Positions 6,145 through 6,728 of a DNA stretch of 6,728 nt are shown here, piece after piece. The translations under genes and the position numbers were made by a program. Each line of letters begins with the position of its first letter. Position 1 is the first letter of the stretch. The notes beneath the pieces are model-generated. The model saw nothing but the letters and a program-made list of their open reading frames with translations. It searched no databases and was not told the origin of the DNA. This DNA comes from CANLWN01 sp039815505 (GTDB lineage: Bacteria > Bacteroidota > Bacteroidia > Flavobacteriales > Flavobacteriaceae): NCBI GenBank assembly GCA_039815505.1, contig JBCBZE010000192.1, positions 1 to 6,728 on the forward strand, read 5' to 3'.

Positions 6145-6728
6145 ATCCGTGCATTTTTATACTCTCCCAATACCCTGAATTCCTCGGCCATAATTTGTAA
6201 TAACGCTTTTGCCTTGGCAAAATTGGCATAGGCCTCAAAAGTAACATCCACAAAAAAGGAATACTTCCATGGTGTTTCGATAACGGGAAGTGATTGTATT
6301 TTGGTAAGGTTAAGGTTACAATCGCTCATTACGTTCAATACGGTGGCCAAACTCCCCCTTTTATGATCGGTGATAAAGCGAAGTGAAGCCTTGTTGATTT
6401 CTTCCTCTGGCAATGCCTTGTTCATAGTTTTGATGATAATGAATCTGGTAGCATTGTTCTTTATCGTCTGTATCTCCGGGGCTATAATTTGTAGGTCATA
6501 TAATTCTGCTGCCATTTTTGGGGCAATGGCCGCTATTCCTTTAAGTTTATGCTCTTGAATACGCTTGGCCGTTTCAGCAGTGTCCGCATCCTCTACCAAT
6601 TTAATTCTCGGATATTCCTTAAAAAACTCCTTGCACTGTAGTAGTGCCATAGGGTGGGAATGCACTTCCCTTACATCTTGGATTTGCTGTCCGTTGAACA
6701 CCATTAAATTATGGTGTATATTAAGGTA
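6141..6728 (-). CDS. pheA: Prephenate dehydratase, C-terminal part (5' end beyond window)
   Basis: Prephenate dehydratase forms phenylpyruvate, the phenylalanine-branch step. The reading frame is open to the window edge, so the Met at 6704 is internal: the eight residues before it (YLNIHHNL) match the family. The 195 visible residues are roughly the last two thirds of a 275-280 residue monofunctional enzyme. The second catalytic lobe shows REVHSHPMALLQC (visible 20-32) and NATRF (visible 92-96) with the essential Thr of the TRF motif. An ACT regulatory domain follows (about visible 115-195), with GSL (125-127) in place of the GALV loop and QSLP (145-148) where the Phe-binding ESRP motif normally lies. 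No chorismate mutase domain is fused at the C-terminus; that activity sits on the DAHP synthase gene. The TGA overlaps the aminotransferase ATG (ATGA), indicating tight coupling. Confidence 0.95.
   Translation of the reverse strand, partial: YLNIHHNLMVFNGQQIQDVREVHSHPMALLQCKEFFKEYPRIKLVEDADTAETAKRIQEHKLKGIAAIAPKMAAELYDLQIIAPEIQTIKNNATRFIIIKTMNKALPEEEINKASLRFITDHKRGSLATVLNVMSDCNLNLTKIQSLPVIETPWKYSFFVDVTFEAYANFAKAKALLQIMAEEFRVLGEYKNARI

Noticed and set aside
6702..6704. ATG at 6704 as the true start of prephenate dehydratase
   Set aside because: The frame stays open to base 6728 and the residues encoded upstream (YLNIHHNL) fit the catalytic domain; a protein starting here would lack the first lobe. 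It is a window truncation, not a short gene.
1..6728. A novel defence, mobile or other undescribed multi-gene system
   Set aside because: No transposase, integrase, repeat array, toxin-antitoxin pair, unusual base composition or tRNA-flanked insertion is visible; the genes are mainly housekeeping plus solitary secreted proteins.

Overview
The window looks like part of a Flavobacteriia chromosome (Bacteroidota), probably a marine Flavobacteriaceae. The evidence is AT-rich DNA, no purine-rich Shine-Dalgarno sequences before the starts, a DAHP synthase-chorismate mutase fusion typical of Bacteroidota, a head-GIN-domain (DUF2807) secreted protein, and the family-level sequence of every recognisable gene. 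The genus cannot be fixed from the sequence alone.

Right to left on the minus strand (6728 to 2986) lies the downstream part of an aromatic amino-acid operon: the 3' end of pheA (prephenate dehydratase with ACT domain, cut by the window edge), a class I/II PLP aminotransferase overlapping it by 4 bases, tyrA (prephenate dehydrogenase), and a bifunctional DAHP synthase/chorismate mutase. Together these enzymes cover the entry step of the shikimate pathway (DAHP) and the whole branch from chorismate through prephenate to phenylalanine and tyrosine. A rho-independent terminator directly follows the last gene (2954-2983), so the operon appears to end there.

A separate minus-strand gene (2212-2889) encodes an exported DUF2807 protein with a regular Gly-Gly repeat of about 19 residues. 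It converges on a small plus-strand gene (1708-2148) for an exported protein of unknown function whose tail resembles DUF4177. A strong terminator (2170-2202) lies between their ends. These two cell-envelope genes sit between the aromatic operon and a translation-maintenance pair, rsgA and dtd (1607 to 204, minus), in which the rsgA stop codon directly abuts the dtd start codon. RsgA is a ribosome-assembly GTPase and Dtd removes D-amino acids from mischarged tRNA.

At the left edge (108 to 1, minus) is the 5' end of another exported protein, 36 codons with a clear signal peptide, tentatively of the DUF3857/transglutaminase type. No RNA gene, mobile element, CRISPR array or phage feature was seen, and there is no gene-free stretch over 300 bases. 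Most of the window is ordinary housekeeping sequence. The points worth a second look are lineage-type changes of normally conserved motifs in the aromatic enzymes and the two poorly described secreted proteins.
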